In this document: positions 1 to 13,206 of the stretch, piece after piece
Layout of the letters: every line of letters starts with the position of its first letter
Position numbering within the stretch: position 1 is the first letter of the stretch
Assembly: GCF_034190915.1 (NCBI RefSeq)
Contig: NW_026947710.1
Coordinates: forward strand, 248,001-312,000
From: Cavia porcellus
Lineage: Eukaryota; Chordata; Mammalia; Rodentia; Caviidae
DNA: 64,000 nucleotides
Reading direction: 5' to 3'
Program-made: the position numbers and the translations under genes
The notes under the pieces: model-generated
Told to the model about the DNA's origin: nothing
Seen by the model: the letters and a program-made list of their open reading frames with translations, nothing else
Database searches by the model: none

Positions 1-804
1 CCGTGATGTTTTTGTCACTCCTACTAGTGAATGTAATGTAACACACACCCATACAATGCGCACCACCCCGTGATGTTTTTCTCACTCCTACTCGTGAATG
101 TAATGTAACACACACCCATACAATGCGCACCACCCCGTGATGTTTTTCTCACTCCTACTAGTGAATCTAATGTAACACACACCCATACAATGCGCACCAC
201 CCCGTGATTTTTTTCTCACTCCTACTAGTGAATGTAATGTAACACACACCCATACAATGCGCACCACCCCATGATGTTTTTCTCACTCCTACTAGTGAAT
301 GTAATGTAACACACACCCATACAATGCGCACCACCCCGTGATGTTTTTCTCACTCCTACTAGTGAATGTAATGTAACACACACCCATACAATGCGCACCA
401 CCCCGTGATGTTTTTCTCACTCCTACTATTGAATCTAATGTAACACACACCCATACAATGCGTACCACCCCGTGATGTTTTTCTCACTCCTACTAGTGAA
501 TGTAATGTAACACACACAGAAACAATGCGCACCACCCCGTGATGTTTTTCTCACTCCTACTAGTGAATGTAATGTAACACACACCCATACAATGCGCACC
601 ACCCCGTGTTGTTTTTCTCACTCCTACTAGTGAATGTAATGTAACACACACCCATACAATGCGCACCACCCCGTGATGTTTTTCTCACTCCTATTAATGA
701 ATGTTATGTAACACACACCCATACAATGCGCACCACCCCGTGATGTTTTTCTCACTCCTACTAGTGAATCTAATGTAACACACACCCATACAATGCGCAC
801 CACC

Positions 805-947
805 CCGCGATGTTTTTCAGAAACCTATCCTACATTGCCATTGCATGTTCCCTGACCTCCCCATGCTGACCACCCCGCAGTGCTTTTCTCCATGCTACAT
901 TGCCACTCACTGCCTATCCTAATTCAGACCCTCCGATTCACACCACC
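805..947 (+). repeat. B unit 1 (CCGCAG type)
   Basis: B1 (70 bp) begins CCGCGATG and contains GCCATTGC. B2 (73 bp) begins CCGCAGTGC. It is followed by a TTTTCCTCAC A monomer; 16 A copies separate it from the next B. Confidence 0.95.
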
Positions 948-1275
948 CCGTGATGTTTTCCTCACTCCTACTAGTGAATGTAATGTAACACACACCCATA
1001 CAATGCGCACCACCCCGTAATGTTTTTCTCACTCCTACTAGTGAATGTAATGTAACACACACCCATACAATGCGCACCACCCCGTGATGTTTTTCTCACT
1101 CCTACTAGTGAATCTAATGTAACACACACCCATACAATGCGCACCACCCCGTGATGTTTTTCTCACTCCTACTAGTGAATCTAATGTAAAACACACCCAT
1201 ACAATGCGCACCACCCCGTGATGTTTTTCTCACTCCTACTAGTGAATGTAATGTAACACACACCCATACAATGCG

Positions 1276-1588
1276 CACCGCCCCGTGATGTTTTTCACAC
1301 TCTTACTAGTGAATGTAATGTAACACACACCCATACAATGCGCACCACCCCGTGATGTTTTTTTCACTCCTACTAGTGAATGTAATGTAACACACACCCA
1401 TACAATGCGCACCACCCCGTGATGTTTTTCTCACTCCTACTCGTGAATGTAATGTAACACACACAAATACAATGCGCACCATCCCGTGATGTTTTTCTCA
1501 CTCCTACTAGTGAATCTAATGTAACACACACCCATACAATGCGCACCACCCCGTGATGTTTTTCTCACTCCTACTAGGGAAAGTAATG
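1276..1588 (+). repeat. Ordered A-variant cassette 1
   Basis: The series ACCGCC, CACTCTTAC, TTTTTTTCAC, CTCGTG, CACAAATAC, GAATCTAATG and GAAAGTAATG appears in this order. The final monomer reads AGGGAAAG. Confidence 0.8.
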
Positions 1589-2018
1589 TAACACAACCCA
1601 TACAATGCGCACCACCCCGTGATGTTTTTCTCACTCCTACTAGTGAATGTAATGTAACACACACCCATACAATGCGCAGAACCCCGTGATGTTTTTCTCA
1701 CTCCTACTAGTGAATCTAATGTAACACACACCCATACAATGCGCACCACCCCGTGATGTTTTTCTCACTCCTACTAGTGAATGTAATGTAACACACACCC
1801 ATACAATGCGCACCACCCCGTGATCTTTTTCTCACTCCTACTAGTGAATCTAATGTAACACACACCCATACAATGCGCACCACCCCGTGATATTTTTCTC
1901 ACTCCTACTAGTGAATGTAATGTAACACACACCCATACAATGCGCACCACCCCGTGATGTTTTTCTCACTCCTACTAGTGAATGTAATGTAACAAACACC
2001 CATACAATGCGCACCACC

Positions 2019-2161
2019 CCGTGATGTTTTTCAGAAACCTATCCTACATTGCCGCTGCATGTTCCCTTACCTCCCCATGCTGACCACCCCCCGGTGCTTT
2101 TCTCCATCCTACATTGCCACTCACTGCCTATCCTAATTCAGAGCCTCCGATTCACACCACC
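2019..2161 (+). repeat. B unit 2 (CCCCGG type)
   Basis: It begins CCGTGATG, has CCCTTACCTCC, CCCCCCGGTGC and CAGAGCCTCC, and is followed by the TTGTAG then GTTATG A monomers. Nine A copies to the next B. Confidence 0.95.
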
Positions 2162-2764
2162 CCGTGATGTTTTTCTCACTCCTTGTAGTGAATGTAATGT
2201 AACACACACCCATACAATGCGCACCACCCCGTTATGTTTTTCTCTCTCCTACTAGTGAATGTAATGTAACACACACCCATACAATGCGCACCACCCCGTG
2301 ATGTTTTTCTCACTCCTACTAGTGAATGTAATGTAACACACACCCATACATTGCGCACCATCCCGTGATGTTTTTCTCACTCCTACTAGTGAATGTAATG
2401 TAATACACACCCATACAATGCGCACCACCCCATGATGTTTTTCTCACTCCTACTAGTGAATGTAATGTAACACACACCCATACAATGCACACCACCCCGT
2501 GATGTTTTTCTCACTCCTACTAGTGAATCTAATGTAACACACACCCATACAATGCGCACCACCCCGTGATGTTTTTCTCACTCCTACTAGTGAATGTAAT
2601 GTAACACACACCCATACAATGCGCACCACCCCGTGATGTTTTTCTCACTCCTATTAGTGAATGTTATGTAACACACACCCATACAATGCGCACCACCCCG
2701 TTATGTTTTTCTCACTCCTACTAGTGAATCTAATGTAACACACACCCATACAATGCGCACCACC

Positions 2765-2906
2765 CCGCGATGTTTTCAGAAACCTATCCTACATTGCCAC
2801 TGCATGTTCCCTGACCTCCCCATGCTGACCACCCCGCAGTGCTTTTCTCCATGCTACATTGCCACTCACTGCCTATCCTAATTCAGACCCTCCGATTCAC
2901 ACCACC
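2765..2906 (+). repeat. B unit 3 (CCGCAG type, 142 bp)
   Basis: One T is missing in the T-run (GATGTTTTCAG). It reads GCCACTGC, unlike unit 4. Followed by a TTTTCCTCAC monomer; 25 A copies to the next B. Confidence 0.95.
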
Positions 2907-3235
2907 CCGTGATGTTTTCCTCACTCCTACTAGTGAATGTAATGTAACACACACCCATACAATGCGCACCACCCCGTGATGTTTTTCTCACTCCTACTAG
3001 TGAATGTAATGTAACACACACCCATACAATGCGCACCACCCCGTGATGTTTTTCTCACTCCTACTAGTGAATCTAATGTAACACACACCCATACAATGCG
3101 CACCACCCTGTGATGTTTTTCTCACTCCTACTAGTGAACGTAATGTAAAACACACCCATACAATGCGCACCACCCCGTGATGTTTTTCTCACTCCTACTA
3201 GTGAATGTAATGTAACACACACCCATACAATGCGC

Positions 3236-3480
3236 ACCGCCCCGTGATGTTTTTCTCACTCTTACTAGTGAATGTAATGTAACACACACCCATACAATGC
3301 GCACCACCCCGTGATGTTTTTTTCACTCCTACTAGTGAATGTAATGTAACACACACAAATACAATGCGCACCATCCCGTGATGTTTTTCTCACTCCTACT
3401 AGTGAATCTAATGTAACACACACCCATACAATGCGCACCACCCCGTGATGTTTTTCTCACTCCTACTAGTGAAAGTAATG
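3236..3480 (+). repeat. Ordered A-variant cassette 2, one monomer shorter
   Basis: The same order as the cassette at 1276, but 67 bases shorter. The TTTTTTTCAC and CACAAATAC variants sit in a single monomer, as a crossover or deletion between two adjacent monomers would produce. Confidence 0.8.
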
Positions 3481-4580
3481 TAACACACACCCATACAATG
3501 CGCACCACCCCGTGATGTTTTTCTCACTCCTACTAGTGAATGTAATGTAACACACACCCATACATGCGCACCACCCCGTGATGTTTTTCTCACTCCTACT
3601 AGTGAATGTAATGTAACACACACCCATACAATGCGCACCACACCGTGATGTTTTTGTCACTCCTACTAGTGAATGTAATGTAACACACACCCATACAATG
3701 CGCACCACCCCGTGATGTTTTTCTCACTCCTACTCGTGAATCTAATGTAACACACACCCATACAATGCGCACCACCCCGTGATGTTTTTCTCACTCCTAC
3801 TAGTGAATCTAATGTAACACACACCCATACAATGCGCACCACCCCGTGATTTTTTTCTCACTCCTACTAGTGAATGTAATGTAACACACACCCATACAAT
3901 GCGCACCACCCCGTGATGTTTTTCTCACTCCTACTAGTGAATGTAATGTAACACACACCCATACAATGCGCACCACCCCGTGATGTTTTTCTCACTCCTA
4001 CTAGTGAATCTAATGTAACACACACCCATACAATGCGCACCACCCCGTGATGTTTTTCTCACTCCTACTAGTGAATCTAATGTAACACACACCCATACAA
4101 TGCGCACCACCCCGTGATGTTTTTCTCACTCCTACTAGTGAATGTAATGTAACACACACCCATACAATGCGCACCACCCCGTGATGTTTTTCTCACTCCT
4201 ACTAGTGAATCTAATGTAACACACACCCATACAATGCGTACCACCCCGTGATGTTTTTCTCACTCCTACTAGTGAATGTAATGTAACACACACAGAAACA
4301 ATGCGCACCACCCCGTGATGTTTTTCTCACTCCTACTAGTGAATGTAATGTAACACACACCCATACAATGCGCACCACCCCGTGATGTTTTTCTCACTCC
4401 TACTAGTGAATGTAATGTAACACACACCCATACAATGCGCACCACCCCGTGATGTTTTTCTCACTCCTATTAGTGAATGTTATGTAACACACACCCATAC
4501 AATGCGCACCACCCCGTGATGTTTTTCTCACTCCTACTAGTGAATCTAATGTAACACACACCCATACAATGCGCACCACC

Positions 4581-4723
4581 CCGCGATGTTTTTCAGAAAC
4601 CTATCCTACATTGCCATTGCATGTTCCCTGACCTCCCCATGCTGACCACCCCGCAGTGCTTTTCTCCATGCTACATTGCCACTCACTGCCTATCCTAATT
4701 CAGACCCTCCGATTCACACCACC
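4581..4723 (+). repeat. B unit 4 (CCGCAG type)
   Basis: GCCATTGC form like units 1, 5 and 7, with a TTTTCCTCAC monomer next. 25 A copies to the next B. Confidence 0.95.
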
Positions 4724-5052
4724 CCGTGATGTTTTCCTCACTCCTACTAGTGAATGTAATGTAACACACACCCATACAATGCGCACCACCCCGTGATGTT
4801 TTTCTCACTCCTACTAGTGAATGTAATGTAACACACACCCATACAATGCGCACCACCCCGTGATGTTTTTCTCACTCCTACTAGTGAATCTAATGTAACA
4901 CACACCCATACAATGCGCACCACCCTGTGATGTTTTTCTCACTCCTACTAGTGAACGTAATGTAAAACACACCCATACAATGCGCACCACCCCGTGATGT
5001 TTTTCTCACTCCTACTAGTGAATGTAATGTAACACACACCCATACAATGCGC

Positions 5053-5297
5053 ACCGCCCCGTGATGTTTTTCTCACTCTTACTAGTGAATGTAATGTAAC
5101 ACACACCCATACAATGCGCACCACCCCGTGATGTTTTTTTCACTCCTACTAGTGAATGTAATGTAACACACACAAATACAATGCGCACCATCCCGTGATG
5201 TTTTTCTCACTCCTACTAGTGAATCTAATGTAACACACACCCATACAATGCGCACCACCCCGTGATGTTTTTCTCACTCCTACTAGTGAAAGTAATG
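5053..5297 (+). repeat. Ordered A-variant cassette 3, one monomer shorter
   Basis: A copy of the cassette at 3236 carried along by the 1,817-bp duplication. Confidence 0.8.
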
Positions 5298-6397
5298 TAA
5301 CACACACCCATACAATGCGCACCACCCCGTGATGTTTTTCTCACTCCTACTAGTGAATGTAATGTAACACACACCCATACATGCGCACCACCCCGTGATG
5401 TTTTTCTCACTCCTACTAGTGAATGTAATGTAACACACACCCATACAATGCGCACCACACCGTGATGTTTTTGTCACTCCTACTAGTGAATGTAATGTAA
5501 CACACACCCATACAATGCGCACCACCCCGTGATGTTTTTCTCACTCCTACTCGTGAATCTAATGTAACACACACCCATACAATGCGCACCACCCCGTGAT
5601 GTTTTTCTCACTCCTACTAGTGAATCTAATGTAACACACACCCATACAATGCGCACCACCCCGTGATTTTTTTCTCACTCCTACTAGTGAATGTAATGTA
5701 ACACACACCCATACAATGCGCACCACCCCGTGATGTTTTTCTCACTCCTACTAGTGAATGTAATGTAACACACACCCATACAATGCGCACCACCCCGTGA
5801 TGTTTTTCTCACTCCTACTAGTGAATCTAATGTAACACACACACATACAATGCGCACCACCCCGTGATGTTTTTCTCACTCCTACTAGTGAATCTAATGT
5901 AACACACACCCATACAATGCGCACCACCCCGTGATGTTTTTCTCACTCCTACTAGTGAATGTAATGTAACACACACCCATACAATGCGCACCACCCCGTG
6001 ATGTTTTTCTCACTCCTACTAGTGAATCTAATGTAACACACACCCATACAATGCGTACCACCCCGTGATGTTTTTCTCACTCCTACTAGTGAATGTAATG
6101 TAACACACACAGAAACAATGCGCACCACCCCGTGATGTTTTTCTCACTCCTACTAGTGAATGTAATGTAACACACACCCATACAATGCGCACCACCCCGT
6201 GATGTTTTTCTCACTCCTACTAGTGAATGTAATGTAACACACACCCATACAATGCGCACCACCCCGTGATGTTTTTCTCACTCCTATTAGTGAATGTTAT
6301 GTAACACACACCCATACAATGCGCACCACCCCGTGATGTTTTTCTCACTCCTACTAGTGAATCTAATGTAACACACACCCATACAATGCGCACCACC

Positions 6398-6540
6398 CCG
6401 CGATGTTTTTCAGAAACCTATCCTACATTGCCATTGCATGTTCCCTGACCTCCCCATGCTGACCACCCCGCAGTGCTTTTCTCCATGCTACATTGCCACT
6501 CACTGCCTATCCTAATTCAGACCCTCCGATTCACACCACC
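6398..6540 (+). repeat. B unit 5 (CCGCAG type)
   Basis: Matches unit 4 with no difference noticed. 31 A copies follow, the longest run in the first 10 kb. Confidence 0.95.
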
Positions 6541-6869
6541 CCGTGATGTTTTCCTCACTCCTACTAGTGAATGTAATGTAACACACACCCATACAATGCG
6601 CACCACCCCGTGATGTTTTTCTCACTCCTACTAGTGAATGTAATGTAACACACACCCATACAATGCGCACCACCCCGTGATGTTTTTCTCACTCCTACTA
6701 GTGAATCTAATGTAACACACACCCATACAATGCGCACCACCCCGTGATGTTTTTCTCACTCCTACTAGTGAATCTAATGTAACACACACCCATACAATGC
6801 GCACCACCCCGTGATATTTTTCTCACTCCTACTAGTGAATGTAATGTAACACACACCCATACAATGCGC

Positions 6870-7181
6870 ACCGCCCCGTGATGTTTTTCACACTCTTACT
6901 AGTGAATGTAATGTAACACACACCCATATAATGCGCACCACCCCGTGATGTTTTTTTCACTCCTACTAGTGAATGTAATGTAACACACACCCATACAATG
7001 CGCACCACCCCGTGATGTTTTTCTCACTCCTACTCGTGAATGTAATGTAACACACACAAATACAATGCGCACCATCCCGTGATGTTTTTCTCACTCCTAC
7101 TAGTGAATCTAATGTAACACACACCCATACAATGCGCACCACCCCGTGATGTTTTTCTCACTCCTACTAGGGAAAGTAATG
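6870..7181 (+). repeat. Ordered A-variant cassette 4
   Basis: Full-length form with the CTCGTG/CACAAATAC monomer and AGGGAAAG end, like the cassette at 1276. Confidence 0.8.
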
Positions 7182-8617
7182 TAACACACACCCATACAAT
7201 GCGCACCACCCCGTGATGTTTTTCTCACTCCTACTAGTGAATGTAATGTAACACACACCCATACAATGCGCACCACCCCGTGATGTTTTTCTTACTCCTA
7301 CTAGTGAATGTAATGTAACACACACCCATACAATGCGCACCAACCCGTGATGTTTTTCTCACTCCTACTAGTGAATGTAATGTAACACACACCCATACAA
7401 TGCGCACCACCCCGTGATGTTTTTCTCACTCCTACTCGTGAATGTAATGTAACACATACCCATACAATGCGCACCACCCCGTGATGTTTTTCTCACTCCT
7501 ACTAGTGAATCTAATGTAACACACACCCATACAATGCGCACCACCCCGTGATTTTTTTCTCACTCCTACTAGTGAATCTAATGTAACACACACCCATACA
7601 ATGTGCACCACCCCGTGATATTTTTCTCACTCCTACTAGTGAATGGAATGTAACACACACCCATACAATGCGCACCACCCAGTGATGTTTTTCTCACTCC
7701 TACTAGTGAATCTAATGTAACACACACCCATACAATGCGCACCACCCCGTGATGATTTTCTCACTCCTACTAGTGAATGTAATGTAACACACACCCATAC
7801 AATGCGCAGAACCCCGTGATGTTTTTCTCACTCCTACTAGTGAATCTAATGTAACACACACCCATACAATGCGCACCACCCCGTGATGTTTTTCTCACTC
7901 CTACTAGTGAATGTAATGTAACACACACCCATACAATGCGCACCACCCCGTGATCTTTTTCTCACTCCTACTAGTGAATCTAATGTAACACACACCCATA
8001 CAATGCGCACCACCCCGTGATATTTTTCTCACTCCTACTAGTGAATGTAATGTAACACACACCCATACAATGCGCACCACCCCGTGATGTTTTTCTCACT
8101 CCTACGAGTGAATGTAATGTAACACACACCCATACAATGCGCACCACCCCGTGATGTTTTTCTCACTCCTACTAGTGAATCTAATGTAACACACACCCAT
8201 ACAATGTGCACCACCCCGTGATGTTTTTCTCACTCCTACTAGTGAATGTAGTGTAACACACACAGAAACAATGCGCACCACCCCGTGATTTTTTTCTCAC
8301 TCCTACTAGTGAATGTAATGTAACACACACCCATACAATGAGCACCACCCTTTGATGTTTTTCTCACTCCTACTAGTGAATGTAATGTAACACACACCCA
8401 TACAATGCGCCCCACCCCGTGATGTTTATCTCACTCCTACTAGTGAATGTAATGTAACACACACCCATACAATGCGCACCACCCCGTGATGTTTTTCTCA
8501 CACCTATTAGTGAATGTTATGTAACACACACCCATACAATGCGCACCACCCCGTGATGTTTTTCTCACTCCTACTAGTGAATCTAATGTAACACACACCC
8601 ATACAATGCGCACCACC

Positions 8618-8760
8618 CCGCGATGTTTTTCAGAAACCTATCCTACATTGCCACTGCATGTTCCCTGACCTCCCCATGCTGACCACCCCGCAGTGCTTTT
8701 CTCCATGCTACATTGCCACTCACTGCCTATCCTAATTCAGACACTCCGATTCACACCACC
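8618..8760 (+). repeat. B unit 6 (CCGCAG type)
   Basis: GCCACTGC form with a private CAGACACTCC. 13 A copies to the next B. Confidence 0.95.
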
Positions 8761-9631
8761 CCGTGATGTTTTCCTCACTCCTACTAGTGAATGTAATGTA
8801 ACACACACCCATACAATACGCACCACCCCGTGATGTTTTTCTCACTCCTACTAGTGAATGTAATGTAACACACACCCATACAATGCGCACCACCCCGTGA
8901 GGTTTTTCTCACTCCTACTAGTGAATCTAATGTAACACACACCCCTACAATGCGCACCACCCCGTGATGTTTTTCTCACTCCTACTAGTGAATGTAATGT
9001 AACACACACCCATACAATGCGCACCACCCCGTGATGTTTTTCTCACTCCTACTAGTGAATCTAATGTAACACACACCCATACAATGCGCACCACCCCGTG
9101 ATGTTTTTCTCACTCCTACTAGTGAATCTAATGTAACACACACCCATACAATGCGCACCACCCCGTGATGTTTTTCTCACTCCTACTAGTGAATGTAATG
9201 TAACACACACCCATACAATGCGCACCACCCCGTGATGTTGTTCTCACTCCTACTAGTGAATCTAATGTAACACACACCCATACAATGCGCACCACCCGGT
9301 GATATTTTTCTCACTCCTACTAGTGAATGTAATGTAACACACACCCATACAATGCGCAGCACCCCGTGATATTTTTCTCACTCCTACTAGTGAATGTAAT
9401 GTAACACACACCCATACAATGCGCACCACCCCGTGATGTTTTTCTCACTCCTATTAGTGAATGTTATGTAACACACACCCATACAATGCGCACCACCCCG
9501 TGATGTTTTTCTCACTCCTACTAGTGAATGTAATGTAACACACACCCATACAGTGCGCACCACCCCGTGATGTTTTTCTCACTCCTACTAGTGAATCTAA
9601 TGTAACACACACCCATACAATGCGCACCACC

Positions 9632-9774
9632 CCGCGATGTTTTTCAGAAACCTATCCTACATTGCCATTGCATGTTCCCTGACCTCCCCATGCTGACCAC
9701 CCCGCAGTGCTTTTCTCCATGCTACATTGCCACTCACTGCCTATCCTAATTCAGACCCTCCGATTCACACCACC
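9632..9774 (+). repeat. B unit 7 (CCGCAG type)
   Basis: GCCATTGC form, partner of unit 5 at offset 3,234. 30 A copies to the next B. Confidence 0.95.
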
Positions 9775-10103
9775 CCGTGATGTTTTCCTCACTCCTACTA
9801 GTGAATGTAATGTAACACACACCCATACAATGCGCACCACCCCGTGATGTTTTTCTCACTCCTACTAGTGAATGAAATGTAACACACACCCATACAATGC
9901 GCACCACCCCGTGATGTTTTTCTCACTCCTACTCGTGAATGTAATGTAACACACACCCATACAATGCGCACCACCCCGTGATGTTTTTCTCACTCCTACT
10001 AGTGAATCTAATGTAACACACACCCATACAATGCGCACCACCCCGTGATGTTTTTCTCACTCCTACTAGTGAATGTAATGTAACACACACCCATACAATG
10101 CGC

Positions 10104-10415
10104 ACCGCCCCGTGATGTTTTTCACACTCTTACTAGTGAATGTAATGTAACACACACCCATACAATGCGCACCACCCCGTGATGTTTTTTTCACTCCTAC
10201 TAGTGAATGTAATGTAACACACACCCATACAATGCGCACCACCCCGTGATGTTTTTCTCACTCCTACTCGTGAATGTAATGTAACACACACAAATACAAT
10301 GCGCACCATCCCGTGATGTTTTTCTCACTCCTACTAGTGAATCTAATGTAACACACACCCATACAATGCGCACCACCCCGTGATGTTTTTCTCACTCCTA
10401 CTAGGGAAAGTAATG
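10104..10415 (+). repeat. Ordered A-variant cassette 5
   Basis: Full-length form, shared with 6870 (offset 3,234) and located just inside the left end of the 3,977-bp duplication. Confidence 0.8.
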
Positions 10416-10444
10416 TAACACACACCCATACAATGCGCACCACC

Positions 10445-10511
10445 CCGTGATGTTTTTCTCACTCCTACTAGTGAATGTAATGTAACACACACCCATACAA
10501 TGCGCACCACC
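10445..10511 (+). repeat. Reference copy of the 67-bp A monomer
   Basis: This copy matches the commonest base at each position. It begins CCGTGATGTTTTTC, has the palindrome ACTAGT (SpeI) at 23-28, a tandem AATGT AATGT at 30-39, a CA tract at 41-48, the palindrome TGCGCA (FspI) at 57-62, and ends ACCACC. Composition is 21 C, 9 G, about 45% GC, with two CpGs (2-3 and 59-60). The commonest substitution is G to C at position 33. A length of 67 is one more than a multiple of three, so reading frames rotate every monomer, which argues against coding use. Confidence 0.95.
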
Positions 10512-11784
10512 CCGTGATGTTTTTCTCACTCCTACTAGTGAATGTAATGTAACACACACCCATACAATGCGCACCACCCCGTGATGTTTTTCTCACTCCT
10601 ACTAGTGAATGTAATGTAACACACACCCATACAATGCGCACCACCCCGTGATGTTTTTCTCACTCCTACTCGTGAATGTAATGTAACACACACCCATACA
10701 ATGCGCACCACCCCGTGATGTTTTTCTCACTCCTACTAGTGAATCTAATGTAACACACACCCATACAATGCGCACCACCCCGTGATTTTTTTCTCACTCC
10801 TACTAGTGAATCTAATGTAACACACACCCATACAATGCGCACCACCCCGTGATGTTTTTCTCACTCCTACTAGTGAATGGAATGTAACACACACCCATAC
10901 AATGCGCACCACCCAGTGATGTTTTTCTCACTCCTACTAGTGAATCTAATGTAACACACACCCATACAATGCGCACCACCCCGTGATGATTTTCTCACTC
11001 CTACTAGTGAATGTAATGTAACACACACCCATACAATGCTCATCACCCCGTAATGTTTTTCTCACTCCTACTAGTGAATGTAATGTAACACACACCCATA
11101 CAATGCGCACCACCCCGTGATATTTTTCTCACTCCTACTAGTGAATCTAATGTAACACACACCCATACAATGCGCACCACCCCGTGATGTTTTTCTCACT
11201 CCTACTAGTGAATGTAATGTAACACACACCCATAGAATGCGCACCTCCCCGTGATGTTTTTCTCACTCCTACTAGTGAATGTAATGTAACACACACCCAT
11301 ACAATGCGCACCACCCCGTGATGTTTTTCTCACTCCTACTAGTGAATCTAATGTAACACACACCCATACAATGCGCACCACACCGTGATGTTTTTCTCAC
11401 TCCTACTAGTGAATGTAATGTAACACACACCCATACAATGCGCACCACCCCGTGATGTTTTTCTCACTCCTACTAGTGAATGTAATGTAACACACACCCA
11501 TACAATGCGCACCACCCCGTGATGTTTTTCTCACTCCTACTAGTGAATCTAATGTAACACACACCCATACAATGCGCACCACCCCGTGATGTTTTTCTCA
11601 CTCCTACTAGTGAATCTAATGTAACACACACCCATGCAATGCGCACCACCCCGTGATGTTTTTCTCACTCCTACTAATGAATGTAATGTAACACACACCC
11701 ATACAATGCGCACCACCCCATGATGTTTTTCTCACTCCTACTAGTGAATCTAATGTAACAGACACCCATACAATGCGCACCACC

Positions 11785-11927
11785 CCGTGATGTTTTTCAG
11801 AAACCTATCCTACATTGCCACTGCATGTTCCCTGACCTCCCCATGCTGACCACTCCCCGGAGCTTTTCTCCATCCTACATTGCCAATCACTGCCTATCCA
11901 AATTCAGAGCCTCCGATTCACACCACC
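11785..11927 (+). repeat. B unit 8 (CCCCGG type)
   Basis: It has ACTCCCCGGAGC, GCCAATCAC and TATCCAAATTCAGAGCC, followed by a CCTTGTAGTGAGTG monomer. Only six A copies to the next B. Confidence 0.95.
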
Positions 11928-12328
11928 CCGTGATGTTTTTCTCACTCCTTGTAGTGAGTGTAATGTAACACACAACCTACAATGCGCAGCACCCCGTGAT
12001 GTTTTTCTCACTCCTACTAGTGAATGTAATGTAACACACACCCATACAATGCGCACCACCCTGTGATGTTTTTCTCACTCCTACTAGTGAATGTAATGTA
12101 ACACACACCCATACAATGCGCACCACCCCATGATGTTTTTCTCACTCCTACTAGTGAATCTAATGTAACACACACCCATACAACGCGCACCACCCCGTGA
12201 TGTTTTTCTCACTCCTACTAGTGAATGTAATGTAACACACACCCATACAATGCACACCACCCCGTGATGTTTTTCTCACTCCTACTAGTGAATGTAATGT
12301 AACACACACCCATACAATGCGCACCACC

Positions 12329-12471
12329 CCGCGATGTATTTCAGAAACCTATCCTACATTGCCACTGCATGTTCCCTGACCTCCCCATTCTGACCACCCC
12401 GCGGTGCTTTTCTCCATCCTACATTGCCAATCACTGCCTATCCTAATTCAGACCCTCCGATTCACACCACC
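12329..12471 (+). repeat. B unit 9 (CCGCGG type)
   Basis: GATGTATTTCAG and CCCATTCTGACC are distinctive; it carries the SacII site CCGCGG and GCCAATCAC. 11 A copies to the next B. Confidence 0.95.
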
Positions 12472-13206
12472 CTGTGATGTTTTTCTCACTCCTACTAGTG
12501 AATGTAATGTAACACACACCCATACAAGGCGCACCACCCCGTGATGTTTTTCTCACTCCTACTAGTGAATGTAATGTAACACACACCCATACAATGCACA
12601 CCACCCCGTGATGTTTTTCTCACTCCTTCTAGTGAATCTAATGTAACACACACCCATACAATGCGCACCACCCCGTGATGTTTTTCTCACTCCTACTAGT
12701 GAATGTAATGTAATACACACAGAAACATTGCGCACCACCCCGTGATGTTTTTCTCACTCCTACTAGTGAATGTAATGTAACACACACCCATACAATGCGC
12801 ACCACCCCGTGATGTTTTTCTCACTCCTACTAGTGAATGTAATGTAACACACACCCATACAATGCGCACCACCCCGTGATGTTTTCTCACTCCTACTAGT
12901 GAATGTAATGTAACACACACCCATACAATGCGCACCACCCCGTGATGTTTTTCTCACTCCTACTAGTGAATGTAATGTAACACACACCCATACAATGCGC
13001 ACCACCCCGTGATGTTTTCTCACTCCTACTAGTGAATGTAATGTAACACACACCCATACAATGCGCACCACCCCGTGATGTTTTTCTCACTCCTACTAGT
13101 GAATCTAATGTAACACACACCCATACAATGCGCACCACCCCGTGATGTTTTTCTCACTCCTACTAGTGAATGTAATGTAACACACACCCATACAATGCGG
13201 ACCACC

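Larger units (their letters stand above)
2840..6740 (+). repeat. Higher-order tandem duplication, offset 1,817 bp
   Basis: The same ordered series of A variants occurs twice, each series about 25 A monomers plus one B. Shared markers include a GAACGTAATGTAAAAC monomer, a one-base-short CATACATGCG monomer and a TTTTTGTCAC monomer. The only clear difference noted inside is ACACCCATA against ACACACATA near 5842. Ends are approximate, set by the B difference near 2765 and a mismatch near 6775. A related, two-monomer-shorter version is cut by the left edge (position 1 corresponds to 3643 and 5460). Confidence 0.85.
6398..7760 (+). repeat. Segment copied at 9632-10990 (offset 3,234 bp)
   Basis: Starting at B unit 5, the variant order (TTTTTCACACTC, CACAAATAC, AGGGAAAGTAATG, GATTTTTTTCTC, GAATGGAATG, CCCAGTGATG) repeats from B unit 7 onward at a constant offset of 3,234. 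Part of it recurs a third time at about 14.05-14.97 kb inside the 3,977-bp duplication. After 7760 the sequence switches to a copy of about 1.65-1.97 kb (offset 6,130), so the region is a mosaic. Confidence 0.8.
9632..10990 (+). repeat. Second copy of the segment at 6398-7760
   Basis: It matches the earlier segment at offset 3,234, beginning with a B unit of the same GCCATTGC/CCGCAG type. Its right part, from about 10.07 kb, is also the start of the 3,977-bp duplication, so this stretch has been copied at least twice. Confidence 0.8.

Noticed and set aside
805..947. B unit as a transposon or insertion sequence
   Set aside because: It has no terminal inverted repeats, target-site duplication, coding capacity or poly-A tail. 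It always sits in phase between whole monomers and its halves resemble the monomer edges.
1..1000. CRISPR array
   Set aside because: The repeats are contiguous with no unique spacers, the unit is 67 bp, and the B units are themselves repeated rather than unique.
12763..13071. Minus-strand open frames of 60-102 codons, the longest here and at 16740-17048, with repeating peptides such as MVRIVWVCVTLHSLVGV
   Set aside because: They are translations of the satellite in rotating frames (67 is not a multiple of 3). The longest exist only because two one-base-short monomers shift out of the stop created by the CTAGTA region. All three frames are read as repeats, no initiation context or domain is visible, and frame is not conserved between copies.
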